In this document: positions 9,290 to 18,608 of the stretch, one piece after another
How positions within the stretch are numbered: position 1 is the first letter of the stretch
Layout of the letters: each line of letters begins with the position of its first letter
Origin: a virus
Virus record (IMG/VR): IMGVR_UViG_3300042090_002370
Span: 99,860 to 163,859 of that record
Direction: 5' to 3' (one strand)
Length of the DNA stretch: 64,000 nucleotides
Notes under the pieces: generated by a model
Told to the model about the DNA's origin: nothing
The model's input: only the letters and a program-made list of their open reading frames with translations
Databases searched by the model: none
Made by a program: the position numbers and the translations under genes

Positions 9290-9796
9290 ATGTCCATCAA
9301 CCGACTTCGAAAGTTCCGTACCATCGATGAGGTACAGACGTTCCTCAACGGCGGCGTTTGGAGCGGTAGCAAGGTGTCTCAGGTTGGCCCGCCGAGTAAC
9401 CAAGGTCCAGGCGTGTACGGTCTGGTTGGGTTGACTCTCATCTTCGTCGGACCAGGGCCTACAGGTACGGTTACCTTCGTTGCGAGCTCTACCTCGAACC
9501 CGAATCCGCAGGTGCTGCTCTTCAGCGACATCAAGGCGCAGATTCAAGCGGCCATTGCAACGCTGTCGGTAACGACGTTCGATGGCTACCTGAGCATTCA
9601 GGAAGTGACACCGACCAATGGAGTCACTGTCAGCAGCACCGGTACTGCGAACTCGGTACTCGGCTTCGATACCGCGAACAATACTGTGGGCAAGTATTAC
9701 AAGCCCGCCGCTGCAGCGTCCCCACCAATTGCTCCGTACTGGGTCTGGTCGTATACGGACAACAACAATATGCACAACATCTACACCGTAGAGTAG
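9290..9796 (+). CDS. Small virion protein with a sheath-type beta domain
   Basis: This 168-residue protein has SD GAGGAAC before ATG 9290. After a short N-terminal part (INRLRKFRTIDEVQTFL) it carries a beta domain: LIFVGPGPTGTVTF, a helix IKAQIQAAIATL, then TGTANSVLGFDTANN. The same organisation (strand, helix LxxxIxA, GTANxxLGL) occurs in the tail sheath insertions and in the 22024-23157 protein. It may be a tail or neck surface protein. The family name is not recognised. Confidence 0.5.
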   Translation: MSINRLRKFRTIDEVQTFLNGGVWSGSKVSQVGPPSNQGPGVYGLVGLTLIFVGPGPTGTVTFVASSTSNPNPQVLLFSDIKAQIQAAIATLSVTTFDGYLSIQEVTPTNGVTVSSTGTANSVLGFDTANNTVGKYYKPAAAASPPIAPYWVWSYTDNNNMHNIYTVE

Positions 9797-9804
9797 GAGT
9801 CGCC

Positions 9805-11238
9805 ATGGATTTCGAAGAGCAACTCCTGAACGGTATCCCGCACGCTGAAGCTGCAGACTTCTTCTTGCGCATCCGCGGCAAGGACAAGACGGCCATGAGC
9901 GCTGTGGCCTTCGACTCGGCTGTAGCTCTCATGCCAGAGGCCGAACGCGCGGTGCTTATGAAGAGCGCCAGTGCTGTCCTACACAACATTCAGCTCCCCG
10001 GGGTCTTGAAGAAGGCCAATATGATGGGGGCCCCTCCCACTCCACTGCCGCCCGGCGGCCGCGGTCAGAACATGTCGCCGGCGATGCCAGCGCCACTTAC
10101 GCCGACAGCGATGGGGCAGCAGAGCATGGCTCCTCCTGGTGGTATGGCTGGCGGTGGTATGAAGATGGGGGCAGCAGAGAAGAGCCCAGATGAAGTGGGC
10201 AAGGAGCGCGGCCGCGCTTCTGTCGCCGCCGAGTTCGAGAAGGAGAAGTACCATACGCACGAGAGTAATCGTAACCTCATCGGCCATCTTGGTGGCGCGG
10301 CTTTGGGCGCAGCCATCGGCCACAAGATGAATGGCAACGCGACCTCGAAGGTGCTCTCCACGCTCGCGGGCTCTCATCTTGGCGGGCTCGCAGGTAAGCA
10401 CTCGGGCCAGGAAGCAGACCGCAAGGAGTTCGATAAGAGCGCCGCTGCTTTCAAGACCGCGCTCGACGCTACGATGGGGCTCAATGGCCCCAAGCAACCT
10501 CAGCAGATGGCGCAGCAGGAAGAGCCGATGACGCAAGAGCCCGGGGCCCCGCCTGTTCCAGCAGGGCAGGAGGAGGGTGTCGAGCCGCGCATCCCACTCC
10601 CGGTGCAGCAGTTCCTCGAAGCTCAGCGGATGGGCGATCAGGCTGCTGAGCAGAGCCACGCGGACTTCTTGCGTGGGAAGCTCGAGGAGGCACGTGCCGC
10701 GCAGCAGCAAGCCCAGGAGGAGGCCGCTGCTCTACAGGAGCAGCAGGCGCAGCACGAGCAGCAGCAGATGGAGATTCAACAGCAGGTGCAGGACTCCATC
10801 CAGCAGGCGTCTGCAGCGCAGGACCAGGTGCTCCAGGAGCAGCAGGCCGCTGCGGCGATGCGCATGGCCTACCAGCAGCTTCGTGGGCAGGTTCTGCAGA
10901 TCGCTTCTGCCGACCCACCGGCATTGAGCTCAGACGCCGCCGCCCTCTCGGCGGCTAGTACGGCGGCCGCTCCGCAGAGCGGGCCAGGCGCCTCAGGCCC
11001 ACCTGAGCGCGGCCCTGCCGGCCAAGCGCCCAGCCCTGGTACTCCCAATACGCCAGCGCCACTCGGCGACGAGACTGTCACCGACAAGGACGGTATCCAG
11101 CCCAATGAGCCCACGTTCAGCAATGCGTCGCCTACGACTTCGGTGGGTCAGAAGGAACCGCAGGGTGATGCGAAGACCCCACAGAAGGAGGTCTTGTCGC
11201 ACTACCGCCCTTTAGACTTGAGAAAGCTGCTTCTCTGA
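9805..11238 (+). CDS. Gln-rich virion protein, probable zero-frame product of a -1 frameshift pair
   Basis: This 477-residue protein has an N-terminal helical segment, a Gly/Met/Pro-rich linker and a glycine-zipper hydrophobic region (HLGGAALGAAIGHKMNG, about residues 150-170). A long Gln/Glu-rich coiled coil (about residues 290-350) precedes a Pro-rich tail. Near the end the zero-frame codons CGC-CCT-TTA contain a C-CCT-TTA slippery heptamer. A -1 slip would extend the protein to 605 residues through the next frame. It may be a structural or ejected protein; the function is unknown. Confidence 0.55.
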   Translation: MDFEEQLLNGIPHAEAADFFLRIRGKDKTAMSAVAFDSAVALMPEAERAVLMKSASAVLHNIQLPGVLKKANMMGAPPTPLPPGGRGQNMSPAMPAPLTPTAMGQQSMAPPGGMAGGGMKMGAAEKSPDEVGKERGRASVAAEFEKEKYHTHESNRNLIGHLGGAALGAAIGHKMNGNATSKVLSTLAGSHLGGLAGKHSGQEADRKEFDKSAAAFKTALDATMGLNGPKQPQQMAQQEEPMTQEPGAPPVPAGQEEGVEPRIPLPVQQFLEAQRMGDQAAEQSHADFLRGKLEEARAAQQQAQEEAAALQEQQAQHEQQQMEIQQQVQDSIQQASAAQDQVLQEQQAAAAMRMAYQQLRGQVLQIASADPPALSSDAAALSAASTAAAPQSGPGASGPPERGPAGQAPSPGTPNTPAPLGDETVTDKDGIQPNEPTFSNASPTTSVGQKEPQGDAKTPQKEVLSHYRPLDLRKLLL

Positions 11239-11250
11239 GAAACTACTTCT
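11208..11250 (+). promoter_or_regulatory. Putative -1 programmed ribosomal frameshift site
   Basis: The heptamer CCCTTTA (11208-11214) is in the register X-XXY-YYZ relative to the upstream gene. After a short spacer, GAGAA (11220-11224) can pair with TTCTC (11231-11235), and a second GAGAA/TTCTC pair follows. The -1 frame is open from before the site to 11621. It reads LEKAASLRNYFSEIARK before reaching the GTG at 11271, which looks like genuine coding sequence. A simple frameshift mutation is the alternative. Confidence 0.5.
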
Positions 11251-11270
11251 CTGAGATTGCGAGGAAGACT

Positions 11271-11621
11271 GTGCCGGTTCTTCCTCATGCAGCTATCGGA
11301 GCAGCGATGGGAGCTGGGATGGGGCTCGCTGAGGCAAAGACCAGTAACGAACCATTGCGTCAGAAGATCGAGGCGCTCGAGGCACAACCAGAACGCGGTC
11401 TCAGAGGCACTCTGGACTTAGCGCAGGCACGTGCCAGGCATACGGTAGGTGAGTGGGCAGCAGAGCATCCTGGGGCAATGGTTGGTGCAGGCGCACTAAG
11501 CGGAGCGATGTTCGGTGCAAGGAAGGGGCCTGGTATAGTGAACGAGGCAAACGCGTGGGCCGGGAAGGCCAAGAACCTCGGTAAGAACGTGAGTGAAATC
11601 TTTGGCAAGGGAGCGGCGTGA
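11271..11621 (+). CDS. Glycine-zipper protein, probable -1 frame extension of the preceding gene
   Basis: The frame opens upstream of the first start codon, GTG 11271, which has SD-like GAGGAAG. It encodes two Gly/Ala-rich hydrophobic segments, AAIGAAMGAGMGLAEA and GAMVGAGALSGAMFGARKG, separated by a charged helix. Coding-like sequence before the GTG includes FSEIARK, related to the FxxELxKIA motif of other virion genes. It may be made as an independent 116-residue protein, as the tail of a 605-residue frameshift product, or both. Confidence 0.55.
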   Translation: MPVLPHAAIGAAMGAGMGLAEAKTSNEPLRQKIEALEAQPERGLRGTLDLAQARARHTVGEWAAEHPGAMVGAGALSGAMFGARKGPGIVNEANAWAGKAKNLGKNVSEIFGKGAA

Positions 11622-12703
11622 TGCTCGACGAGTTTCTGGATACGGTTTACACGCACCAGGTTCGGAAGCAGGCCGAGTACGAAATGGTCGGCTTGCTCAA
11701 GGACATTCCGACCCTTGAGCTCAAGAAGCTCGCGGCCGGGACACCCGTTGCCGAGCTCTACGAGAAGCAGGCCTTCGGTGACTGCGCCCCAAGCACTGAC
11801 GACGCGCCGAAGACTTTCCTCGACAAGTTCAAGGACACGCCTCTCTTCGATGAGGCGCTAGCCCTTGAGCAGGAGAATCTGGAGGCCGAGGCCGCCAACA
11901 TTCAGGCACGGATGCAGCGTCGAGGGGAGGACCAGTTGTACCAGGTGCAGGACCAGATCCGTCTGAAGAAGCGTCTCCTCGAGCTGAAGCTGGCCAAGCT
12001 ACAGGCGGGTGGTCAGGACCCGGCGGCTGCAGCTGGCGCGCCACCTCCCCCAGGCGAGCCAGCGCAAGGCGCCGGCGCTCCCGGCCCAGTACCAGCAGAG
12101 GGAGTACAAGATAGCTCGCAGGGGTTGGGCGGCGGCGTGGCGAAGTCGGCGAGCGTGAAGAAGACCGCTTCCGAGCTCGTTCAGTTCTCCGATGCCTTTG
12201 CTCGAGCGCTCGCTCGCGCAGACTTTGAGAAGGCAGCGCGTGTAGAGGTACTGCTCAAGACCGGGTCGGTTGCTGGTGAATTGATGGCCAAGAGCGCTGG
12301 TCTAGGTACTATGATCGGACAGTCACTGAACGGCGGTACGCTTGGACGCGCAGCTGGTTGGGCGTTGAAGCACCCTAGCGCAGCGGGTAGTATCGTAGGT
12401 GGAACAGTTGGAGCCGCCGGCGGTGCCCTTGCAGGCGGCCCGGAGCATCGACTCTCTGGAGCCATAGGTGGAGCAGCACTGGGCGCTGGTGTTGGTCATG
12501 CAGCAGGCGGAATCGGGTCTGGGATGCTGGCAGGGCAGGGTCTCGGACAGGCGGCCAAGAGCTACGGTGGGGGCGTTTTGCAGAAGGCCAAGGGCATGAT
12601 GCCAGGCGCAGGTGCGGCGCCATCTGGGCCGGCACCCATTCGCAAGCGCAGGCCAGGCCAAGGCAACGCGCTGAGCATGCCCACCGTTCCAGACATGCGG
12701 TAG
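11621..12703 (+). CDS. Virion protein with glycine-zipper membrane-like domain
   Basis: The protein has 360 residues from ATG 11621, which overlaps the previous TGA by one base; a GTG at 11618 is in frame but less likely. The N-terminus carries MLDEFLDTVYTHQVRKQAEY and LELKKLAAG, related to the short motif of the 54-63 kb genes. A helical region and a Pro/Ala linker follow. The C-terminal half has long Gly/Ala segments (SIVGGTVGAAGGALAGG, GAIGGAALGAGVGHAAGG) that could insert into membranes. It may be a structural or DNA-ejection protein. Confidence 0.55.
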   Translation: MLDEFLDTVYTHQVRKQAEYEMVGLLKDIPTLELKKLAAGTPVAELYEKQAFGDCAPSTDDAPKTFLDKFKDTPLFDEALALEQENLEAEAANIQARMQRRGEDQLYQVQDQIRLKKRLLELKLAKLQAGGQDPAAAAGAPPPPGEPAQGAGAPGPVPAEGVQDSSQGLGGGVAKSASVKKTASELVQFSDAFARALARADFEKAARVEVLLKTGSVAGELMAKSAGLGTMIGQSLNGGTLGRAAGWALKHPSAAGSIVGGTVGAAGGALAGGPEHRLSGAIGGAALGAGVGHAAGGIGSGMLAGQGLGQAAKSYGGGVLQKAKGMMPGAGAAPSGPAPIRKRRPGQGNALSMPTVPDMR

Positions 12704-12709
12704 GCCCTC

Positions 12710-13606
12710 ATGGGCGTCCTCATCGACATTGTCGAGTTCCGGTGCCGCTCACTCGACGTCGACAAGAATGAGCTCTCGTGGCAGCTCGGCCCCACGAGCG
12801 AGGACATCCTCGACTACAACTTCCAGGTGCAGCGGAGCGAGTCTCCGAACGGGCCATGGGACATCCTGACGCCGCCGTTTCAGGATGAGTACGTCTACAT
12901 CGATAAGGCCATCTACACGGGCGATCGGTGGAGGAAGTTCTACTACCGCATATTTGTGACGCAGGTGCCGACGGGGGAGACGAAGTCCTTCGGCCCCGTA
13001 TCTCAGGAGCCCGATGCCGACCTTGTAGCGCAGGAGCTGCGGCGTCACATGCAGCTGCTCTTCAAGGAGTTCGCTGGCCGGCGCTGCTGGGTTCTTCCGG
13101 TGCGCACATTCGGCCAGCGTTGTTCTTGTTTCAACCAGAAGCTCAAGATGCGGCAGCGATCAGGCTGCAAGCTTTGCTGGGACACGAGTTGGGTGCGTGG
13201 GTATCTCCACCCTATCGAGAGCTGGATTCAGGTCGACCCCTCGCCGAAGACGAAGCAGTTCACCAATGTTGGAGAGCAGGAGCAGTCGAACAGTACGATG
13301 CGGCTTGTGTGGTACCCGCCGCTCAAGCCGGATGACCTCATCATCGAACCGGAGAACCGACGTTGGAAAGTCGTGCAGGTGAGCCAGACGGAGCAGGGTC
13401 GAGCGGCGGTGCACCAGGAGGTACAGATTCACGAGGTGCCACCGAAAGACATCGAGTACGCGGTTCCTCTGATCCTTGACCGCGCGCTCAAGGACATCTG
13501 GTTCAACCCGAAGAGGAACTACACCAACCCGACGACCCTCGGTGATTTCCTAGACGCGGAGATGCCCGATATTATGAGGCTGTATACACCTTACCGGCCC
13601 GGATGA
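12710..13606 (+). CDS. Neck or tail-completion protein with a four-Cys cluster
   Basis: This 298-residue protein starts with a fibronectin-like beta region (FQVQRSESPNGPWDIL ... YYRIFVTQVPTGE, residues 35-100). It continues with RCSCFNQKLKMRQRSGCKLCW (about residues 141-162), a C-x-C...C-x-x-C cluster typical of a zinc site. The C-terminal half is beta-rich (MRLVWYPPLKPDDLIIEPEN). Phage neck proteins of this type place a Cys-rich knuckle between beta domains; assignment to the neck is by context and general resemblance. Confidence 0.5.
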   Translation: MGVLIDIVEFRCRSLDVDKNELSWQLGPTSEDILDYNFQVQRSESPNGPWDILTPPFQDEYVYIDKAIYTGDRWRKFYYRIFVTQVPTGETKSFGPVSQEPDADLVAQELRRHMQLLFKEFAGRRCWVLPVRTFGQRCSCFNQKLKMRQRSGCKLCWDTSWVRGYLHPIESWIQVDPSPKTKQFTNVGEQEQSNSTMRLVWYPPLKPDDLIIEPENRRWKVVQVSQTEQGRAAVHQEVQIHEVPPKDIEYAVPLILDRALKDIWFNPKRNYTNPTTLGDFLDAEMPDIMRLYTPYRPG

Positions 13607-13941
13607 CCCCTACACTGTTTGCCTACCTGCCGAGAGAAGTAGCCGTCGCGCTCTGCAAGCTGGCCGAGGGTGCGCCGGTGCAGCCGCCACCTAGTAAGCC
13701 GTCGAACATCCTCAATGAAGCGCTGGGTATGGGTATTGGAACGCTAGCTGGGCAGGGCGCTGCTAGTTTCGGAGAGGCAGCGTACAAGCACTTCAGCGGT
13801 GGCAAGTCGATACCTTTGAAGCATCTGATGTACGCTGCCCCTGTAGTTGGCGCTGGGCTTGGTCTTGCGTACAACATGGCGAAGGCGCACCAGCTGGAGG
13901 AAACACAACGTGCCGTCGAAGGTGCAAACAACAAGTCCTAG
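13603..13941 (+). CDS. Small glycine-zipper virion protein
   Basis: This 112-residue protein starts in the previous stop codon (ATGA). The N-terminus contains VAVALCKLAEGAP, the K-L-A motif of the virion set. Hydrophobic Gly/Ala stretches follow (ALGMGIGTLAGQGAASFGEA and APVVGAGLGLAYNMA). It is probably membrane-interacting or internal to the virion. The function is unknown. Confidence 0.5.
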   Translation: MTPTLFAYLPREVAVALCKLAEGAPVQPPPSKPSNILNEALGMGIGTLAGQGAASFGEAAYKHFSGGKSIPLKHLMYAAPVVGAGLGLAYNMAKAHQLEETQRAVEGANNKS

Positions 13942-14908
13942 TGGCGCCTTTGAGGCCGACAGCTTCAAGTATTCGCCGCTCGAGCATGTAAGAAGCCTCT
14001 TCGCTGGCTTCTATCAGGGCCTCTTTCAGGCGTCACCGCTTGGCGCATATCACTGGGACGAAGATGACCAGCTAACCGAGATCTACATTACGGGTGAGAG
14101 CGTAGCGAAGGCCGAGGTCATCGGGCTTCGCCCGGCGATCACCATCGTGCGTAGCCCCGTGCAGTTTTACACGCTCGGGCTCGACGATATGCTCGGCTAC
14201 GACTTCCGTACAGGGAAGAAGACGAAGAGCGTGCTGGTCCCCGGTACGATGGTCGTCAATTGCTGCTCTCGTGTGCCGCTCGAGTGTGAGCGCATCGCAT
14301 GGATTGCTGCAGAACAGCTCTGGCTTCATCGAGAGATGCTGACGCAACAGGGTTTCTTCGAAGTGGGCCGCCAGCCGGCTATCGGTGCACCGTCTGCGGC
14401 AGGCTCCATCATCATCTGTGATGAGAATGACGAGTGGTTTGTAACCTCAGTTACTTGCCCATACCAATTCTCTAGAACGTCGCAGTACACACCGCTCAAT
14501 GCGCGCGTGGTTCGTGAGATCACAATGCGTATGCGTACTGGAACTACAGCAGTACAAGAGCAATTCGTTACGACTAGCGGGCATGGCGGACCTCCATCCG
14601 CTCCAGGCGGCGGGCTGCCCTATGAGATCGAGACGCGTATGCCACCACCCTTCGCGCCACAAGCAAGCGACGTTTATGGAAACACGCCCAATCCTGGAGC
14701 TGGTCCGCCGCAGCTGCCGCAGGTCCCACACCCCAGGAATCCAGCGCAGTGGGTCACCGTGCGCGCCGCTCGCCCTAATGGGATTGCAGTACGACCTCCG
14801 GGAATGGGAGGTCAGCCTATTCCCTTAGCGGCCTCGCCCGTGGAAGAATCAATCGGGAACCAAAGAGATGCACACGGTCACTACATCCGCACGGTCAAGG
14901 TGCGATAG
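13910..14908 (+). CDS. Hypothetical neck or tail-terminator-region protein
   Basis: The GTG start at 13910 is chosen because GGAGG lies about 10 bp before it; longer starts run through the previous gene. The 332-residue product is folded for about 210 residues (SPLEHVRSLFAGFYQGLFQ ... EFVTTSGHG) and then has a Pro/Gly-rich tail ending DAHGHYIRTVKVR. It lies just upstream of the tail sheath, the usual place for tail completion proteins. No family is recognised. Confidence 0.55.
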   Translation: MPSKVQTTSPSGAFEADSFKYSPLEHVRSLFAGFYQGLFQASPLGAYHWDEDDQLTEIYITGESVAKAEVIGLRPAITIVRSPVQFYTLGLDDMLGYDFRTGKKTKSVLVPGTMVVNCCSRVPLECERIAWIAAEQLWLHREMLTQQGFFEVGRQPAIGAPSAAGSIIICDENDEWFVTSVTCPYQFSRTSQYTPLNARVVREITMRMRTGTTAVQEQFVTTSGHGGPPSAPGGGLPYEIETRMPPPFAPQASDVYGNTPNPGAGPPQLPQVPHPRNPAQWVTVRAARPNGIAVRPPGMGGQPIPLAASPVEESIGNQRDAHGHYIRTVKVR

Positions 14909-14914
14909 GACGCG

Positions 14915-15064
14915 ATGACGGTCAAGGTCGACAAGCCCTGCATTACCGGCTGCGGTAGCATTCGTGCCGCAGGCAGGTCTCGCTGCGTCGAGTGTCTGGA
15001 AAAGCAGCGCGTCGCCAATCGTCGTTTCTACAATGAGCGCATTCAGCGCGGGCAGTGCCCATGA
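14915..15064 (+). CDS. Small zinc-finger-like protein
   Basis: This 49-residue protein is encoded between the neck gene and the sheath. It has CITGCGS and CVECLEK Cys pairs followed by a basic helix RVANRRFYNERIQRG and ends QCP. Related-looking small phage proteins usually continue into a second CxxC pair, and here the stop falls inside that motif (C-P-stop-C). A 25-codon frame at 15061-15138 follows with a 4-bp overlap, which may be remnant or a separate peptide. Confidence 0.45.
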   Translation: MTVKVDKPCITGCGSIRAAGRSRCVECLEKQRVANRRFYNERIQRGQCP

Positions 15065-15139
15065 TGTGCCGCCTCGTGATTCGTGAACAAGACCGTCGTG
15101 CGAAGGCATTCAACGAACTGCCCATGAGGAGCAACTGAA

Positions 15140-18100
15140 ATGGCTGCTGAACTCCCGAGGCCCGGGGTAGAGGTTATCCAGGTGTTCCAAACGGTCACGC
15201 CGACCGTTATTACACCGACGCTCGTTCCGTGCGTTGTTGGTGTTTGCAAGCAAGAAGTCGACGTTCTGACGACTAGCGCGACCGGCGCCTCGGTTCTGAA
15301 TAGCGTGGCACTCACAGAGCTTCAGGCCGTTCTTCTGGCGGCTGCGGCTACGGGTACGCCGCCAGTGTATTCCGGGCTCACTGGCCTCAACCTCGACCTC
15401 TCTCTCAACAACGGCCCGCTCATCAGCGTTGTCTTCTCGGGTACGCCTCTGACCCCGGCACAAGTCGTCGCGCAGGTCCTTCTCGAGTTTAGCGCTGCCG
15501 GTGTCACTGAGTTCTCGGCGCAGACTTTCAGCGCTGCTCAGTGGGAAATCGTCTCGGTCGGTGCAGACCAGTACCAGAGCATCGAAGTTCTTTCGACTAC
15601 CGCACCGGCTGTTCTTGCTGCATTCGGCTTCGCCGCAGGGCGCGTGGAGACGGGGTCGCAGTTCTACGATCAGGACGCCACTAGCATCTACACGTCGAGC
15701 TTTCCTAACCCGAATAACAACCTCGACCAGCTTGTTATCGACCCGACGACGGTGCGCGTCTTCTTGTACCTCGGCGGCTCGAACGGTTCGAGCGCTTTGC
15801 TCGAGGCGTTGCAGACGCAGTCGTTCCTTGAGAACGGCATTGGTCTGCCTGCCATCATTACGGGGACCGTTAGCCTGGCTGGGCTCACGTACGCCACTAC
15901 GGCAACTGTTACTGGCTCGGCAAACATCTCCAGTGGTGGCCTCTATGGTACGGGCGGTTCGCTAAACGGCGAGACGATCATTCTTACTGTGAACGGCGTC
16001 GGGCCTACGACACTCACTCTCTCAGGTACGAGCAGCTCCGCAAACGAAACGAACCTTCTGGCGGCCATCAACACGACGTTCCCTGGGCTCACAGCTACGG
16101 TGAACGGCTCCAACTTCCTCGTTCTCACAGACAACACGCCGGGCTCGACGGGAGTCATCATTGTAGGTGCGGGGACTGCGAATACGAATCTCGGCTTGAC
16201 GGGCGGTACGACGACGGGTGTGAACGCAAGTTTCACCGGGGACACTCTCTCGCTAGCACTAAACGGTAACGCGCCCGTTACTGTGACGCTCGTCAACCCG
16301 ACAAGTGCGGCGAGCTTGCTCGCGCAGATCAATGCCGTCATCGGATCATTGGCGACTGCATCTGAAGCCGTCAGCACGAACTTCCTCGTACTCACCAACA
16401 ACAACATCGGCCCTGCGTACAGCCTTCAGGTTACTGGCGGTACTGGGCTTGCTGTCTTGGGGCTCATCACGAATGCAACACCGGTTGTTGGTACGGCTGG
16501 TGTACAGGCCATTGCAAGCGGCAGTGGCTCGGCGCTCACAAACATCCTGCAGTTCTACGGAGCGAACTTTACAGCTGCGCCAACCAGCGCCCAGGTTGTT
16601 GGCACTACTGCCATCTCTGGTGGGGTGACTGCCGGGCAGACGCTCATTCTCGATGACGGTACGGGTCCGCAGACGCTCACCTTCGTGGCGCCTGTAACGA
16701 CTTCCGCTGAGGTACTCTCTCAGATCAACGGGCTCTTTGGCGCAGCTGCGGGCGGACGCATTCTGGCAACCGTCAACGGTAGCGTACACCTTGTTCTGAC
16801 AAACACCTTCTTGGGTGTGGGGTCTCTGGTCAACATTCTCGGTGGTACGGCACTTACGGCCCTCGGGCTTACTATCGGTATCACGCGCGGCTCGCCGTTC
16901 GCCCCATTGCCGGGCGACACCATCACGGTCGACGGGCTGTCGTATGCGACCGTCACGCAGGTGGCTCCTGGCGGCAACGTCAACCAGCTGCTCATCAGTA
17001 CGCAGGTTCCGGTGTCGAACAACGTCGGAATGTCCTGGTTCATCACCGCGATGAACCTGAACGTGGCGAATGCCAATAGTGGCGTTACGCGGCCGTTCCC
17101 GAATCTCGTCGTTGACGGCTTCGGTGACGCCTTCCTCAAGCAGGATCTCATCAGAGACAACCACGGTAACCCGGTCTATCCATCGCTTGCGCAGATCTAT
17201 GTGCAGTACCAGGCGCTGCGCCTCGATGTGACCGCCATGGCCGAGCACCCGGCCCTACTGAGCTTCAACGATACGACAGATCTGACCAACCAGTTGTCGC
17301 CCATCACGACCGACAACCCACTCGGACTTGGGGTTTACTTCGCGCTGCTGAACGCGCCGGGCATTTCGGTTACAGCCCTCGGTGTCGACGCGTACTCAGG
17401 TGATGAGCCCTTCGGAACAGTGGACGCCTTCACCAGGGCGGCAACCTTCCTCGAGGGCTTTGAGGTTTACGGTATCGCACCTCTGACGCACGATCCCACT
17501 GTCAACCAGGTCTTCCAGACGCACGTCGACCTGATGAGCCAGCCCGAGAACACGGGCGAGCGTATTGTCCTCGTCAATCCCGAGACGCCCACCACGTTCT
17601 TGAACACGTTGGTGGCCTCGGGGACCAATGGAAATACGACTTCCACGTCGAATCAGTTCGACACTGGCGTCCACAACCTCACGGCCCTACTCCTCGCACA
17701 GGGGCTCCCGCCGGCGGGGCCGTACCTCGTTAACGACGGCATCTTCCTCGACATCGGCAATGGAGAGAACTACTCCATCGTCAATGTTGTGGGGTCCGTT
17801 ATTACCATCCAGACCTCTGGATTCCTACCTGGGCAGAATGACGATGGTTTCTACGCCACGACCACGCTTCCCTCTCCGCTCATCTCGGAGACCTTTGCTG
17901 TTTACATCCGCGGTGCGGATCTCGTGCTCACGAATGGGCAGCCTGACCTGACGAACATCGCTCTCACAGTTCAGAAGGTAGGGCAGGGTTTCAACGATCG
18001 GCGCGTCTGGGACATCTTCCCCGACTCTTGCTCGTATACCGGGTCGACCGGCGTGCAACAGATCATCGACGGCTTCTACATGTCGGCTGCCATCGTCGGC

Positions 18101-18589
18101 CTGATTGGAGCGCAGCCGCCGCAGCAGTCCTTCACCAACTTCCCGATGACCGGATTCACCAAGGTCAATGGGTCGAACGATACCTTCAGTACGCCGCTGC
18201 TGAACACCATCGCAGCCGGCGGCGTGTACATCATCGTCCAGGACGCGCCGGCCACGCCGCTCATTAGCCGCATGGCCCTCACAACTGACATGACGTCGGT
18301 CGAGACGCGTACCGACTCGGTCACGAAGATCGTCGACTTCTGCGCGAAGTTCCTGCGTACAGGCCTGAAGAACTTCATCGGGCGGTTCAACATCACCCAG
18401 GGGTTCCTCGATTCTCTTGGCCACGTCATCCAGGGGCTCCTCGGATTCCTCGCGGACTCGGGCGTGCTCATCGGCTCGAACCTCAACAACATCGTTCAGG
18501 ATACGACGGAGCCTGACCAGGTGGATGTGGATGTCACCTTGGACGTTCCGCTACCGTGCAATTACATCAGGCTCACGCTTGTGATATAG
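15140..18589 (+). CDS. Contractile tail sheath protein
   Basis: This 1149-residue protein begins ELPRPGVEVIQVFQTVTP, the usual sheath N-terminus. It ends with the conserved C-terminal domain: DSVTKIVDFCAKFLRTGLKN, then VQDTTEPDQVDVDVTLDVPL and YIRLTLVI. The middle has repeated insertion domains: a beta domain with xGETIILTVNGVGPTTLTL at about residues 275-350, a second at about 365-450 and a third at about 495-575. This makes it about twice the size of common sheath proteins. The SD GAGGAGCAACTGAA precedes ATG 15140. The sheath surrounds the tube and contracts to drive DNA delivery. Confidence 0.9.
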   Translation: MAAELPRPGVEVIQVFQTVTPTVITPTLVPCVVGVCKQEVDVLTTSATGASVLNSVALTELQAVLLAAAATGTPPVYSGLTGLNLDLSLNNGPLISVVFSGTPLTPAQVVAQVLLEFSAAGVTEFSAQTFSAAQWEIVSVGADQYQSIEVLSTTAPAVLAAFGFAAGRVETGSQFYDQDATSIYTSSFPNPNNNLDQLVIDPTTVRVFLYLGGSNGSSALLEALQTQSFLENGIGLPAIITGTVSLAGLTYATTATVTGSANISSGGLYGTGGSLNGETIILTVNGVGPTTLTLSGTSSSANETNLLAAINTTFPGLTATVNGSNFLVLTDNTPGSTGVIIVGAGTANTNLGLTGGTTTGVNASFTGDTLSLALNGNAPVTVTLVNPTSAASLLAQINAVIGSLATASEAVSTNFLVLTNNNIGPAYSLQVTGGTGLAVLGLITNATPVVGTAGVQAIASGSGSALTNILQFYGANFTAAPTSAQVVGTTAISGGVTAGQTLILDDGTGPQTLTFVAPVTTSAEVLSQINGLFGAAAGGRILATVNGSVHLVLTNTFLGVGSLVNILGGTALTALGLTIGITRGSPFAPLPGDTITVDGLSYATVTQVAPGGNVNQLLISTQVPVSNNVGMSWFITAMNLNVANANSGVTRPFPNLVVDGFGDAFLKQDLIRDNHGNPVYPSLAQIYVQYQALRLDVTAMAEHPALLSFNDTTDLTNQLSPITTDNPLGLGVYFALLNAPGISVTALGVDAYSGDEPFGTVDAFTRAATFLEGFEVYGIAPLTHDPTVNQVFQTHVDLMSQPENTGERIVLVNPETPTTFLNTLVASGTNGNTTSTSNQFDTGVHNLTALLLAQGLPPAGPYLVNDGIFLDIGNGENYSIVNVVGSVITIQTSGFLPGQNDDGFYATTTLPSPLISETFAVYIRGADLVLTNGQPDLTNIALTVQKVGQGFNDRRVWDIFPDSCSYTGSTGVQQIIDGFYMSAAIVGLIGAQPPQQSFTNFPMTGFTKVNGSNDTFSTPLLNTIAAGGVYIIVQDAPATPLISRMALTTDMTSVETRTDSVTKIVDFCAKFLRTGLKNFIGRFNITQGFLDSLGHVIQGLLGFLADSGVLIGSNLNNIVQDTTEPDQVDVDVTLDVPLPCNYIRLTLVI

Positions 18590-18608
18590 CCAGCGTTACC
18601 TTGAATGC

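Noticed and set aside
15062-15138. Possible TGA readthrough or recoding in the small Cys protein
   Set aside because: Many neighbouring genes use TGA as a normal stop in ATGA overlaps, so a variant code is unlikely; a truncated gene is simpler.
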